A DNA stretch of 64,000 nucleotides from Nitrosospira multiformis (lineage in GTDB: Bacteria > Pseudomonadota > Gammaproteobacteria > Burkholderiales > Nitrosomonadaceae). The notes under the pieces are model-generated. The model saw only the letters and a program-made list of their open reading frames with translations. It was not told the origin of the DNA and did no database searches. Made by a program: the position numbers and the translations under genes. This document shows positions 28,688 through 38,867 of the stretch, one piece after another. The DNA is taken from NCBI RefSeq assembly GCF_900111585.1, contig NZ_FOHI01000008.1, positions 43,579-107,578 of the forward strand. The letters are read 5' to 3'. Numbering within the stretch: position 1 is the stretch's first letter; each line of letters begins with the position of its first letter.

Positions 28688-29311
28688 ATGTATAAATCGA
28701 GTATAGCGAAGCAGATCGGGGGTGCGGTAGTAGCGACGTTTATTGCGTCTGGCACTGTATCAGCGGCAACGGTACTTTCCAATTCGCACAATTATGGTGG
28801 TCTTATCACTATCAATGTAACTGTGGAGGATAATTACCTGGGTGACTTTAGTAAATACTTCTGGAAATATGATGTAACGAATCACACATACGATCCTAAC
28901 CCAGGTACCAGCAACGGATTCTCCGGTTTCGAACTCGGCATACAAAGTGGGGAGGGTCTGGGTCTGGCTGACATGAAAGCACCAAACGCAGGGTGGGATT
29001 TTAATTGCTGTTCTGGGGATGCCGTCGAGTACGACATTCGGAATAGTGCGGGGCTTGGAATCATGCCAGGAGAGTCCGGTTCATTTAGTTTCACATCTTT
29101 GCCGGTATCCATTACCAACAGCACGAATGGTTGGTGGCATTCCTGGGAAAATGACTCCCAGACGGCTATTAGAAACTTTTCAGAGTTTACCGGTGCTACT
29201 GGACCGGAGATCCCTGTAATCCCCGAGCCAGAGACCTACACTATGCTGATGGTTGGCCTCGGACTCGTCGGTTTTATCGTGCGCCGTAAGCAGGTGACGA
29301 GCAGAGCCTGA
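28688..29311 (+). CDS. PEP-CTERM sorting domain protein
   Basis: A 207-residue exported protein. The signal peptide ends near VSA/ATV (about residue 26). The body is Gly/Ser/Asn-rich, 150 residues, with no known enzyme motif. The C-terminal sorting signal has PEPETYTMLMVGLGLVGF followed by a basic RRKQ, the exosortase recognition tail. Known biology: such proteins are cleaved and anchored or released by exosortase (EpsH/XrtA), often linked to exopolysaccharide. No exosortase is in this window. GGAGGG sits 7 bases before ATG. The recombinase remnant starts right after its stop. Confidence 0.88.
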   Translation: MYKSSIAKQIGGAVVATFIASGTVSAATVLSNSHNYGGLITINVTVEDNYLGDFSKYFWKYDVTNHTYDPNPGTSNGFSGFELGIQSGEGLGLADMKAPNAGWDFNCCSGDAVEYDIRNSAGLGIMPGESGSFSFTSLPVSITNSTNGWWHSWENDSQTAIRNFSEFTGATGPEIPVIPEPETYTMLMVGLGLVGFIVRRKQVTSRA

Positions 29312-29319
29312 TCCATGCA

Positions 29320-29735
29320 CAGAAGCGGAAACTCCTTTCTGCCAGCACAAGGGGGACACGTGGTGGTTTGAAAGATTGGCCGCCCCGCCCGTTCCATGAA
29401 GCAGCTTATTGAAACCATCGAATCGTTTCAGGAACAAGACATAGGATTTAAGTCCCTCTAGGACCCGATTGGTACCAGTTCACCCAGCGGTAAACTTGTC
29501 TTTCATATTTTCGCAGCCTTGGCCGAATTCGAATGCGGCGTTATCCAGGAGCGAATCATGGCAGGGTTAAGAGCCGCCTGGAAACGCGGACGTGTGGGCG
29601 GGAGACCGCCAGGCTTTCAGCCAAGGACCTTCAAGTAGCCAGAGCGATGCTGAAAGATTCAAATATCACAGTTGCCGCCGTCGCTCGTCGGCTGAATGTA
29701 GCTGCTCTCGACTTTACGTATCAAGGGTTAAGGGT
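29320..29735 (+). pseudogene. Decayed serine recombinase (Pin/TnpR-type resolvase), 3' part
   Basis: Conceptual translation recovers a resolvase C-terminal half: SFLPAQGG, then an in-frame stop in place of Trp (VVW to VV-stop, near 29367), RSMKQLIETIESFQEQDIGFKSL, a second stop near 29458, GKLVFHIFAALAEFECGVIQERIMAGL, then GRVGGRPP. A frameshift near 29612 leads into LSAKDLQVARAMLKDSNITV and VAAVARRLNV, the HTH. The catalytic N terminus is missing. It is a remnant of a mobile element that once lay here. Confidence 0.75.
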
Positions 29736-30270
29736 TGATGATTTCACCTGCTCTCATAGTTACGCCTTGCAATAAGGTAAAGGCCTTACATAACTCCCTG
29801 TCTCTTCTCTATATTGACGCTAGGGTTATTCCAACCTCCTGCATCCGGCATCCAGCTCGCCCGAAGGTTCGGGATTGCGAAGATGAGCCGTGGTATCTAC
29901 AATTGCCCAGTCAAGGGCCGCTTTGACTTGAGGCTGCCGCGAATTGGACGCGGCTGAGTCCTCAAGCCAATTCGGCCTTTGCGCTTTTGTTGTTGGCAGC
30001 ACCCCTTTCCAACCTTGGCAGTATTTCAATATCAGTTCATCGCTAGCAGCCAGGACTCTTTAAGCTGGGCATATTGATCACCTCGGCCAACTCCCTTGTG
30101 CTCTGGAATGAGTTTCTATTGCCGATATTTTTCCGAATTTTAAGGATGCCAGACAATAAGCGCGATACGGCAACATTTACTTACCCGCCTAGAATAAACT
30201 TGCTAAACCACTTTCCGATCCAGGCGAACACGTCCCAAAACGGTAACGGTCTCTTCTCTTGTAATACCCC
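29736..30270. other. Stretch without a convincing gene
   Basis: About 535 bases follow the recombinase remnant. Short open frames on both strands have no recognisable motif or ribosome site. It is probably eroded mobile-element sequence plus the leader of the SRPBCC gene. Confidence 0.5.
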
Positions 30271-30873
30271 ATGAGAAACGCTTCCTTCTTGCTATTTCTG
30301 TGGTCAATGCCATTTATGGCAGGATCATCAGCAGATTCGCTCACGGGTAGGGACATTGAAGTTCAGGTTAATATGGCCGGGGAAAGCATTATTATTGATC
30401 TTAGTTTTGCTGTGTCAGCAACCCAGCAGGAAGTCTGGGACGTGCTCACCGACTTCGACGGTATGGCTGATTTTGTCTCCAATTTGAAGGAAAGCAAGGT
30501 TGTCAGTGTTTTTGAAGACAAATTTACTATTTTCCAAAGCGGCACTGCCACTTACGGCCCCATCCGCTATCCGTTCGAGTCAACACGGGAAGTAAGATTG
30601 CTTCCTTACCATAAAATACTGACGCACCTCATCAGTGGCAACATGCGCAAATTGGAAGGTACTACTTATCTGATTCACGACGGCGGGCAGACTCGCGTAA
30701 TCCATCATACTGAGGCCATTCCGAAAGTCTGGATTCCTGCGGCAGTGGGAAAGATTTTCATCGAGCATGAAATGCGCGAGCAATTCAATGAAATGAGAAA
30801 TGAAATAATCAGGAGGAAGAGGACGGTCCTTGAGGAAAGGGCAGAGAGAAACACGGTGAACGATGCTCAATGA
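30271..30873 (+). CDS. Secreted SRPBCC (START/cyclase-like) domain protein
   Basis: A 200-residue protein. The signal peptide (MRNASFLLFLWSMPFMAG) is cleaved near residue 20. An SRPBCC helix-grip domain (about 35-185) shows VSATQQEVWDVLTDFDGMADFVSNL and a late EHEMREQFNEMRNEI helix. Such domains bind hydrophobic ligands. No Shine-Dalgarno is visible. It is in the accessory region, with no operon partner; ligand unknown. The charged tail (KRTVLEERAERN) extends beyond the domain. Confidence 0.75.
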   Translation: MRNASFLLFLWSMPFMAGSSADSLTGRDIEVQVNMAGESIIIDLSFAVSATQQEVWDVLTDFDGMADFVSNLKESKVVSVFEDKFTIFQSGTATYGPIRYPFESTREVRLLPYHKILTHLISGNMRKLEGTTYLIHDGGQTRVIHHTEAIPKVWIPAAVGKIFIEHEMREQFNEMRNEIIRRKRTVLEERAERNTVNDAQ

Positions 30874-31156
30874 ACGCAACTGGTGAATGTGATTGCGTGT
30901 AGGGGCCGAAGTAAGTCTGCACTTATGGGGAGGCGAAGTGGAAGAATTGCGGGAATGAGGATAATAGCGAGCGGCGGATCAAGTAAGGCAGTAACCTAGG
31001 CCATCGCTAAATGAAGAAGCCGGCGCACCTGATGCCCACGCAGAGGGCGAGTTACAAGCACACCGGCCGTTGAGTCACTTGCTCTGAGTTCCATGCAGTT
31101 GGAAATACATACTCCCAGAGCTCTGCTCAGATTCTAGGAAAACGGAAAACCGGTTT
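30874..31156. other. Intergenic stretch
   Basis: About 280 bases with no open frame of note. A perfect 12-base palindrome AAAACCGGTTTT (31146-31157) abuts the stop codon of the 26-residue minus-strand ORF. Confidence 0.5.
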
Positions 31157-31237
31157 TTATTCTTTCCGTCCGTCTTTGCTGAGAAAAAACCAAAGAGCGA
31201 CCGCACCTATACCGGCTACAAGAATTGCCATTTCCAT
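31157..31237 (-). CDS. 26-residue single-pass membrane peptide
   Basis: A short frame encoding MEMAILVAGIGAVALWFFLS plus a KDGRKE tail. A near-perfect Shine-Dalgarno AGGAGGT (31242-31248) lies 4 bases before ATG. The translation is a single hydrophobic helix of about 18 residues and a charged C-terminal tail, like the tiny subunits that accompany membrane oxidases or transporters. Neighbours are unrelated: a secreted protein upstream and an SRPBCC gene convergent. I recognise no family. The ribosome site and clean helix/tail design are the evidence that it is real. Confidence 0.6.
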   Translation of the reverse strand: MEMAILVAGIGAVALWFFLSKDGRKE

Positions 31238-31488
31238 GATTACCTCCTGTACGGATTAGATGTCAAGAATATAACCTGCTTGCTGACTCTGTACTGCTTT
31301 ATCAGGGACAGCAAACGCGTGCGAAAAACTTCGCTCGCACAGTCTTAGTGCGCGAGTCATTGAAAAAATTCCTTGCGCAAACAAAAATCTTGCGCTGAGC
31401 TTGAATTTGTTGCGGGAATGTCCGCGCAGTCCTACTTATGTCCGGATTTTTACAGGAATAGCGGAAATGGAAACTGGACCGGATGCCA

Positions 31489-31818
31489 CTAAAATTTTAT
31501 GCGGGAACTGATTGTCTCGTATATCTTTGAACTGAATGCGGTCGCCTGCTGGATAATCTCCCGCTCGGATGGGTCCTTGATCTTTCCCGTCTTCGTTAGC
31601 TTTTCGCCGACTCTGTAACCGTTCGCCCACGCCGCGTCGCAAATGGGATCACCAAAAACGTGCTTCTTTTCGGCAATATGTGCGGCTAATCCGCTCAGGA
31701 ATTTGTCGTTTGTGCCTGAAAAATAACCCCCTATCGTACACAGCTTGTAATCCTCTTCGTTAGCGGTAACGGTGCTGGAAAAAACCGCCAAAAACAATAA
31801 CAAAAACAGGTTTTTCAT
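31489..31818 (-). CDS. Small secreted protein, unrecognised
   Basis: A 109-residue precursor. The signal peptide MKNLFLLLFLAVFSSTVTA is cleaved near residue 19. The mature 90 residues have two Cys (about 27 and 60) that could form a disulfide, and a helical, charged C terminus (PSEREIIQQATAFSSKIYE). The layout resembles small Rap1a/Tai-type periplasmic proteins, but I cannot confirm that. AAGGAGCAGC upstream supplies a ribosome site. Stands alone. Confidence 0.65.
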   Translation of the reverse strand: MKNLFLLLFLAVFSSTVTANEEDYKLCTIGGYFSGTNDKFLSGLAAHIAEKKHVFGDPICDAAWANGYRVGEKLTKTGKIKDPSEREIIQQATAFSSKIYETISSRIKF

Positions 31819-32157
31819 GCTGCTCCTTAAAGATTCAGATCCGTGATTTGTCGTTCAGCGGGGCTTGAGGGACGAAGATCAACCGAGATGGACGAAATAT
31901 TGTTTCTCTTCCCGGCGTCCCGGCAACTTCAAAATAGGCAACTGCAAAATGGAAGTGCGGAGGTACATCTATTATAGTACTGCTGTCCCGCTGTGCGATA
32001 CAGATCGTCCCGCCTTCAGTCGATCATGGAGCTGGACTCTTGTCTGTAATGGGATGCAGCAACGATCAGGAGCACAAGGAAATCTTCAGCTGGACCACCG
32101 GCTTTTTTTATTGCTATATTTAAAACGTGTCGAGCGTGGCAGTTCCGTCATTCCGAG
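31819..32157. other. Intergenic stretch between divergent genes
   Basis: About 340 bases between the small secreted protein and yheT. No supported gene. Promoters for both neighbours are expected; an AT-rich TATTATAG near 31970 is the only promoter-like element noted. Confidence 0.4.
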
Positions 32158-33237
32158 ATGGCAAGAATCATAAGACCTGATGTGAAAACATTCCTTTCCT
32201 CCATATCCATTCAACCAGCAAGACCTTATGTCGCCCCGATGTGGCTGCGGGGCGGACACGCCCAAACCATCTATCCCTATTTTCTTGCCCGCCCTTCGAT
32301 TCCCTACCGGCGCGAGCGCTGGGAACTGGACGATGGGGATTTCATCGACATCGACTGGCTGGAGGGCGCGATGGACGCGCCTCTGATAGTGCTGTTTCAT
32401 GGTCTCGAAGGAAGCTCGAACAGCCACTATGTCGTAAGCACCATGACCCTGTTTCGCGAGATAGGCTGGCGCGCGGCAGTGGTACATTTTCGGGGCTGCT
32501 CCGGTTCACCGAATCGGCTGCCACGTGCCTATCATGCGGGCGATTCGGCAGAGATCCAATGGATATTGGAACGCATCAACATCAGAGAAAGGCAGTCCGG
32601 CAGGCAACACTCTTCGGTTTATGCGGTCGGGGTGTCGCTGGGAGGCAACGCGCTGCTGAAATGGCTGGGTGAGCAGGGCAGGCAGGCGTGCCGGTTGATC
32701 GATGGAGTCGTGGCCGTTTCCGTGCCCCTCGATCTTGCTGCGGCGGGAAATGCTCTCGCTTCCGGCTTCAATCTGCTCTACACCCGCCATTTTCTTGATA
32801 CGCTCAAGCGCAAGGCGGTTGGAAAACTTGACCTCTTTCCGGATTTGTTCGATCCGGCCGCAGTCGGCGCCTGCACTACGCTGTATGAGTTCGATAATCT
32901 CGTAACCGCACCGCTCCATGGTTTTCGTAATGCGGAGGACTATTGGAATCAATCGAGCAGCAAACCATGGCTCAAGTACATTGAGGTGCCTACCCTCATT
33001 GTAAATGCGATCAACGACCCGTTCATGCCGCCGCATGCCTTGCCCACGGGTGCAGATGTTTCTTCCATGGTCGTCCTGGAATATCCGGACGAGGGGGGAC
33101 ATGTAGGCTTCCTCGATTCTCCGTTTCCCGGCAGGCTGACCTGGTTGCCGGAAAGAATCGTCAGCTTTTTTGGCGAGCAAGGGAGTCGGGTCGTCCTGCA
33201 AACGGGCGAAGCAATGCCGGCAACCCAGATTTCCTGA
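32158..33237 (+). CDS. yheT: YheT-family alpha/beta hydrolase
   Basis: A 359-residue putative esterase. The N-terminal PMWLRGGHAQTIYPYF is diagnostic for the YheT/UPF0017 group. The oxyanion region is FHGLEGSSNSHYV, the nucleophile elbow GVSLGGNALLKWLGE (Ser), the acid in NAINDPFMP and the His in EGGHVGFLD. Cytosolic, substrate unknown. A three-unit 13-base repeat begins five bases after the stop. Confidence 0.92.
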   Translation: MARIIRPDVKTFLSSISIQPARPYVAPMWLRGGHAQTIYPYFLARPSIPYRRERWELDDGDFIDIDWLEGAMDAPLIVLFHGLEGSSNSHYVVSTMTLFREIGWRAAVVHFRGCSGSPNRLPRAYHAGDSAEIQWILERINIRERQSGRQHSSVYAVGVSLGGNALLKWLGEQGRQACRLIDGVVAVSVPLDLAAAGNALASGFNLLYTRHFLDTLKRKAVGKLDLFPDLFDPAAVGACTTLYEFDNLVTAPLHGFRNAEDYWNQSSSKPWLKYIEVPTLIVNAINDPFMPPHALPTGADVSSMVVLEYPDEGGHVGFLDSPFPGRLTWLPERIVSFFGEQGSRVVLQTGEAMPATQIS

Positions 33238-33241
33238 CCAC

Positions 33242-33280
33242 GATTTTCGTCGCAGATTTTCGTCGCAGTTTTTCGTCGCA
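33242..33280. repeat. Three tandem 13-base repeats after yheT
   Basis: Units GATTTTCGTCGCA (33242-33254), GATTTTCGTCGCA (33255-33267) and GTTTTTCGTCGCA (33268-33280) lie head to tail in the yheT-dnaE spacer. The unit length is not a multiple of three and the array is noncoding. Confidence 0.85.
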
Positions 33281-33482
33281 CCTTCCAGACTTCCCCCTTC
33301 AGAAATACTGCCGTGCTGGTACCCGGCTCGGAATCCGAAATGGCACCCGATCAGAAACTGTTGTCCTCGGCGGGGACCTTAATGCGGGTTAACTGGTGTA
33401 AAATACTCCATGAAATTTAGCCGGCTTCCCGCCAGTCGGCTTACTGCCACAGTCCCTAACCTTTCACCGCATCAGTCCTCCA

Positions 33483-36400
33483 GTGTCTGCTCCGACAACG
33501 TTTATTCATCTACGGTTGCACAGTGAGTATTCCGTAGTAGACGGCATCGTCCGCATAGACGAGGCAGTGGCCAAAGCCGTTGCCGAGGGAATGCCGGCCC
33601 TGGCTCTGACCGATCTCTCGAACCTGTTCGGCCTCATCAAGTTTTACCAGGAGGCGCGCAATAAAGGACTAAAGCCGATTGTCGGCTGCGATGTGTGGAT
33701 CAGTAACGACATCGATCGGGACAAATCCTCTCGAATACTGCTGCTGTGTCAATCCTATCCCGGCTATCTCGCGCTGTGCCGCCTGCTATCGCGCGCCTAC
33801 CGGGAAAATCAGTATCGGGGGCGGGCGGAAATCAGGAAATCCTGGTTAAGCGACAGCGACCTCGGAACGGAAGGCCTGATTGCTCTGTCAGGCGCCAATC
33901 TGGGCGACATAGGTCTGGCGCTTATACACAACGACCTGGATCAGGCCCGTACCCTTGCACAAGAGTGGGCGGACCTCTTCTCCGGTCGCTTTTATATCGA
34001 AGTGCAACGGGCAGGGCACGCCAACACTGAAGCGCTGGTGCAACGTTCCCTTGCTTTGGCGGCGTCCTTGCGCATCCCCGTGGTGGCAACGCACCCGGTG
34101 CAATACCTGAATCCGGAAGACTACCGCGCCCACGAGGCCCGGGTCTGCATTTCGCAGGGCTACGTGCTGGGCGATCGCCGCCGGGCAAAGCATTGCACCG
34201 AGGAGCAATATTTCAAAACCCAGGCGGAAATGGGCGCTTTATTTGCCGACATACCTTCGGCACTTGCCAATACCGTGGAAGTTGCCAGGCGATGCAATCT
34301 TGCCCTGGAATTGGGAACCAATCGCCTTCCCCAGTTTCCGACGCCGAATAACGAAAGCCTGGATTTGTACTTGCGCAATCAGGCCGGCGCAGGTCTGGAA
34401 AAACGCATGCGAGCACTTTTTCCTGATCCCGATCGACGCGCTGCGGAGATGCCGAAGTATCGCGCCCGCCTGGATTTCGAAGCCGATACTATCGTGCAAA
34501 TGGGTTTTGCCGGATATTTTCTGATCGTGGCTGATTTTATCAACTGGGCTAAGCAGAACGATGTGCCGGTCGGACCGGGACGGGGTTCCGGAGCGGGTTC
34601 GCTGGTTGCTTATTCCCTCGGCATTACCGATCTGGACCCGCTCCGCTATGATCTGTTGTTCGAGCGCTTTCTCAATCCCGAACGCGTCTCCATGCCCGAC
34701 TTCGATATCGACTTCTGCCAGGACGGGCGCGAACATGTCATCGAATACGTGAAACAGAAATACGGGGCCGAGAGCGTTTCGCAGATCGCCACTTTCGGCA
34801 CCATGGCGGCCAAGGCGGTGGTAAGGGATGTGGGTCGGGTGCTGGACCTGCCTTATAACTTTGTCGATCAACTGGCAAAGCTGGTTCCTTTCGAACTGGG
34901 CATGACCCTGAAAAAAGCGCGGGAGGAAGAGCCGCAATTGAATCAACGGGCAGAAGCGGAGGAGGAGGTTCGCAATCTGCTCGAGTTGGCCGAACGGCTG
35001 GAGGGACTGACGCGCAATGTGGGCATGCACGCGGGAGGCGTGCTGATTGCCGCGGGAAAGATTACCGATTTTTGTCCCGTATATTGCGCGGACGGGGGAG
35101 AATCGGTCGTAAGCCAGCTTGATAAAGATGATGTGGAGAAAATTGGCCTGGTGAAGTTCGATTTTCTAGGATTGAGGACTTTAACCATACTCGACTGGAG
35201 CGTACGGTATATCAGGCAGCGCGAGTCGGGCAAGACAGAGAACGGTTCCGAAACTCAATCGTTCTCGCTTGAGAGCCTCCCGCTGGATGACCCCGATACC
35301 TACGCACTGATGCGACAAGGCAACGCGGTGGGAATCTTCCAGTTCGAATCACGCGGCATGAAGGACCTTTTGCAGAAAGCTAGGCCGGACCGGTTCGAAG
35401 ACATCATCGCCCTGGTAGCCCTGTACCGTCCCGGACCGATGTCGCTGATCCCGGAGTTTATCGAACGCAAGCATGGCAAGCGGGTAGTGGAATATCTCGA
35501 CCCTCGCCTGAAACCGATACTCGAGCCCACCTACGGGATCATGGTTTATCAGGAACAGGTAATGCAGATCGCACAGGTGATAGGCGGGTACAGTCTCGGC
35601 AGCGCCGATCTGCTGCGCCGGGCGATGGGCAAGAAAAAGCCCGAGGAAATGGCTTTGCAGCGCGATATCTTTGTGTCAGGAGCAGTGAAGAATGGGCTGA
35701 CAGAGGGCGACGCGGCTGAATTGTTCGACCTGATGGAAAAATTCGCCGGCTATGGATTCAATAAATCCCATGCAGCCGCTTATGCACTGATAGCCTTCCA
35801 GACCGCCTACCTGAAAGCGCATTATCCATCTGAATTCATGTCGGCTACCTTGTCCGCCGATATGGATGATACAGACAAGGTACACATATTTTTTGAGGAC
35901 AGCATTGCCAATGGGCTGGTTATCCTGCCTCCCGATATCAACCTGTCCAGTTATCGCTTTGTCCCGGTAGACGAGAAGACCATACGGTATGGCCTGGGGG
36001 CAATAAAAGGAACAGGAGAATCGGCAATAGCTGCTATCGTTCAGGCTCGTGAGCAGGAAGGGCCGTTCAGCGACTTGTTCGATTTCTGTCATCGGGTAGA
36101 CAAACGTATTGTTAATCGGCGCGTGGTGGAATCGCTTATACGCGCGGGCGCATTCGATGCCATCGACAACCATCGTGCAGCCTTGCTGGCATCGGTTGGA
36201 ATCGCCCTCGAATCGGCGGAGCAGGCGGAACGCTCGGTTAACCAGGTAAGCTTGTTTGGGGAGGAAATGGGCGTCATCGAGCGTCCGGCCCTAGTCAAGG
36301 TGCCCGTATGGCCGGAAAAGGAAACGCTGAAAAATGAAAAACTGGCCCTCGGGCTCTATTTGAGCGGTCATCCCTTCAATGCCTACAGGGAGGAATTGAA

Positions 36401-37007
36401 TCATTTTGTGCGCACCCGACTGAATCGGCTGGTTCCTCAGCGGGAACCACAGCTCCTCGCAGGCATCGTATATGCAATACGCACGCAGGTAACCCGGAGG
36501 GGCAGAATGGGCGTGATCGTGCTGGATGACGGAAGTCATCAGGTGGAACTGGTTGCATACAGCGAGCTGTTCGAGTCTGCCCGCAACTGGTTGAAGGAAG
36601 ATCAGGTTGTGATCGCGGAAGCAAGAGTCAGTAACAGGATGGGCGATGATGAGTATGGAAACGGACTGCGGATAACCGCCGATGTGCTGTATGATCTGGA
36701 TAGCGCCCGCTCCCGTTTCGCCAAGCGAGTGGAGGTACATTGCAATGGATCCTCCAGCGCTACCAGATTGAAAGAACTGCTTGCGCCCTATCGGCTCGAT
36801 GCCGGTAGCGCCGGCACAAAAAAAGGATCTGCCGGTCATTCGAGCGGCGTCAATGCCGAAGTTTGTCCTGTGCGCATCGTCTACCGAAACCAGAATGCCG
36901 CCTGTGAGCTCGAACTGGGCGATGCATGGCGTATCCGCCTGCATGAGCCGGCGCTGCAATCTCTGACCGCGCATTTCAAGATGGAAAATGTCAGAATCGT
37001 ATACTGA
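33483..37007 (+). CDS. dnaE: DNA polymerase III alpha subunit
   Basis: An 1174-residue replicative polymerase. It has an N-terminal PHP domain (HLRLHSEYSVVDG), the C-family catalytic core with PGRGSGAGSLVAYSLGI, Asp408/Asp410 in PDFDIDFCQDGR and Asp560 in VKFDFLGLRTL, fingers with FQFESRGMKDLL, a helix-hairpin-helix/duplex-binding part (about 830-900) and a C-terminal OB fold (about 990-1070). It starts with GTG. Length is normal. The 245-base upstream spacer contains the 13-base repeats and a TAAAAT -10-like box near 33400. Confidence 0.97.
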   Translation: MSAPTTFIHLRLHSEYSVVDGIVRIDEAVAKAVAEGMPALALTDLSNLFGLIKFYQEARNKGLKPIVGCDVWISNDIDRDKSSRILLLCQSYPGYLALCRLLSRAYRENQYRGRAEIRKSWLSDSDLGTEGLIALSGANLGDIGLALIHNDLDQARTLAQEWADLFSGRFYIEVQRAGHANTEALVQRSLALAASLRIPVVATHPVQYLNPEDYRAHEARVCISQGYVLGDRRRAKHCTEEQYFKTQAEMGALFADIPSALANTVEVARRCNLALELGTNRLPQFPTPNNESLDLYLRNQAGAGLEKRMRALFPDPDRRAAEMPKYRARLDFEADTIVQMGFAGYFLIVADFINWAKQNDVPVGPGRGSGAGSLVAYSLGITDLDPLRYDLLFERFLNPERVSMPDFDIDFCQDGREHVIEYVKQKYGAESVSQIATFGTMAAKAVVRDVGRVLDLPYNFVDQLAKLVPFELGMTLKKAREEEPQLNQRAEAEEEVRNLLELAERLEGLTRNVGMHAGGVLIAAGKITDFCPVYCADGGESVVSQLDKDDVEKIGLVKFDFLGLRTLTILDWSVRYIRQRESGKTENGSETQSFSLESLPLDDPDTYALMRQGNAVGIFQFESRGMKDLLQKARPDRFEDIIALVALYRPGPMSLIPEFIERKHGKRVVEYLDPRLKPILEPTYGIMVYQEQVMQIAQVIGGYSLGSADLLRRAMGKKKPEEMALQRDIFVSGAVKNGLTEGDAAELFDLMEKFAGYGFNKSHAAAYALIAFQTAYLKAHYPSEFMSATLSADMDDTDKVHIFFEDSIANGLVILPPDINLSSYRFVPVDEKTIRYGLGAIKGTGESAIAAIVQAREQEGPFSDLFDFCHRVDKRIVNRRVVESLIRAGAFDAIDNHRAALLASVGIALESAEQAERSVNQVSLFGEEMGVIERPALVKVPVWPEKETLKNEKLALGLYLSGHPFNAYREELNHFVRTRLNRLVPQREPQLLAGIVYAIRTQVTRRGRMGVIVLDDGSHQVELVAYSELFESARNWLKEDQVVIAEARVSNRMGDDEYGNGLRITADVLYDLDSARSRFAKRVEVHCNGSSSATRLKELLAPYRLDAGSAGTKKGSAGHSSGVNAEVCPVRIVYRNQNAACELELGDAWRIRLHEPALQSLTAHFKMENVRIVY

Positions 37008-37158
37008 TGAGCATGCCAGACTATTCCTGGAGAAGATTCGAATGGGAAGCGTTCTTGACCCCAGGGATGAGTAGTTCTACTATGCTCACGCACACCCTCA
37101 ACTATCGTTCCACCCGTACGGACCAAGTTGTCCGGAGCGGCTGGTAAAAGGCAGAAAA

Positions 37159-37893
37159 TTGGAACCGAATACATCAACCGTCGCGGCTGGATTGAAAAAA
37201 GTAAGAGCCCATATCACAGAGATCGCAGGGAAGGCAGGCCGGCAAGCTGGGGAAATCACACTTTTGGCCGCGAGCAAAACCAATCCCGCAGAGCGTTTGC
37301 GGGAAGCGTTTGTCGCAGGACAAACCATTTTCGGCGAAAACTATTTGCAGGAAGCGCTGGTTAAAATCGAGGCTCTTAACGATTTACCGATCGAGTGGCA
37401 TTTCATCGGTCCTATACAGAGCAACAAGACCCGACGCATCGCAGAAAACTTTGCGTGGGTGCACAGTGTAGACCGCAAAAAAATTGCCGAGCGTTTGTCG
37501 AAGGACAGGCCCGAAGCGCTTCCACCGCTTCAGATATGCTTGCAAGTCAATGTAAGCGGGGAAGACAGCAAAAGCGGTGTGGCACCGGAAGAGGTAGCCG
37601 ATCTGGCAGCGCATGTTGCCGAATTGCCGCGATTAAGGTTGCGGGGAGTAATGGCAATCCCGGAGCTTACCAAATTCACCGCTTTGCAGCGCAGCCAGTT
37701 TCAAATGCTGAAAGAAGCCTACGACCAGCTCAAGCAGAGCGGATATGATGTGGACACCATCTCGATGGGGATGTCGGAAGACCTCGAACTCGCCATTCAG
37801 GAAGGAGCAACGATGGTGCGGGTCGGTACAGCCATTTTTGGACCGAGGCGCTATCCTATTCCGGAGGAGCTTGTCCGGCAAGCACAGCCCTGA
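37159..37893 (+). CDS. yggS: PLP homeostasis protein YggS (PLPBP family)
   Basis: A 244-residue single-domain PLP-binding barrel protein like E. coli YggS. The PLP Lys is in LLAASKTNP, followed by FGENYLQEALVKI, WHFIGPIQSNK and the C-terminal SMGMSEDLELAIQEGATMVRVGTAIFG phosphate-binding stretch. It buffers PLP and affects amino-acid pools. The start is TTG 37159, weakly supported; the upstream 150 bases hold no better one. In many genomes it sits with pilT and proC, absent here. Confidence 0.93.
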   Translation: MEPNTSTVAAGLKKVRAHITEIAGKAGRQAGEITLLAASKTNPAERLREAFVAGQTIFGENYLQEALVKIEALNDLPIEWHFIGPIQSNKTRRIAENFAWVHSVDRKKIAERLSKDRPEALPPLQICLQVNVSGEDSKSGVAPEEVADLAAHVAELPRLRLRGVMAIPELTKFTALQRSQFQMLKEAYDQLKQSGYDVDTISMGMSEDLELAIQEGATMVRVGTAIFGPRRYPIPEELVRQAQP

Positions 37894-37912
37894 ACAACCT
37901 TTCTCATTCGTC

Positions 37913-37932
37913 ATTCCCTCGAAAGAGGGAAT
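37913..37932. repeat. dRS3-like palindromic element
   Basis: ATTCCC-TCGAAAGA-GGGAAT fits the Neisseria dRS3 pattern ATTCCC-N8-GGGAAT, in the familiar context CGTCATTCCC...GGGAATCCAG. It folds as an 8-bp stem with a GAAA tetraloop and sits between convergent yggS and the ferredoxin gene, where it could also act on transcript ends. Confidence 0.7.
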
Positions 37933-38106
37933 CCAGCAGTTTTGAAATAGGGATTTCCATCACGGAAATAACCGGTTGCTGGCTATTCTTCCCCCCAATC
38001 CACCTACCGCACTACGTCCATTCAACCCTTTGACAAGTCCAGGGCGAAGGGAAGAAGGATAAGGGGGAACGGCACGCCCTCTTTTACTTCTCTCGCTCGC
38101 TATCGG

Positions 38107-38867
<761 letters not shown>

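Noticed and set aside
29826..30029. 67-codon minus-strand ORF after the recombinase fossil
   Set aside because: No motif or ribosome site; region looks eroded.
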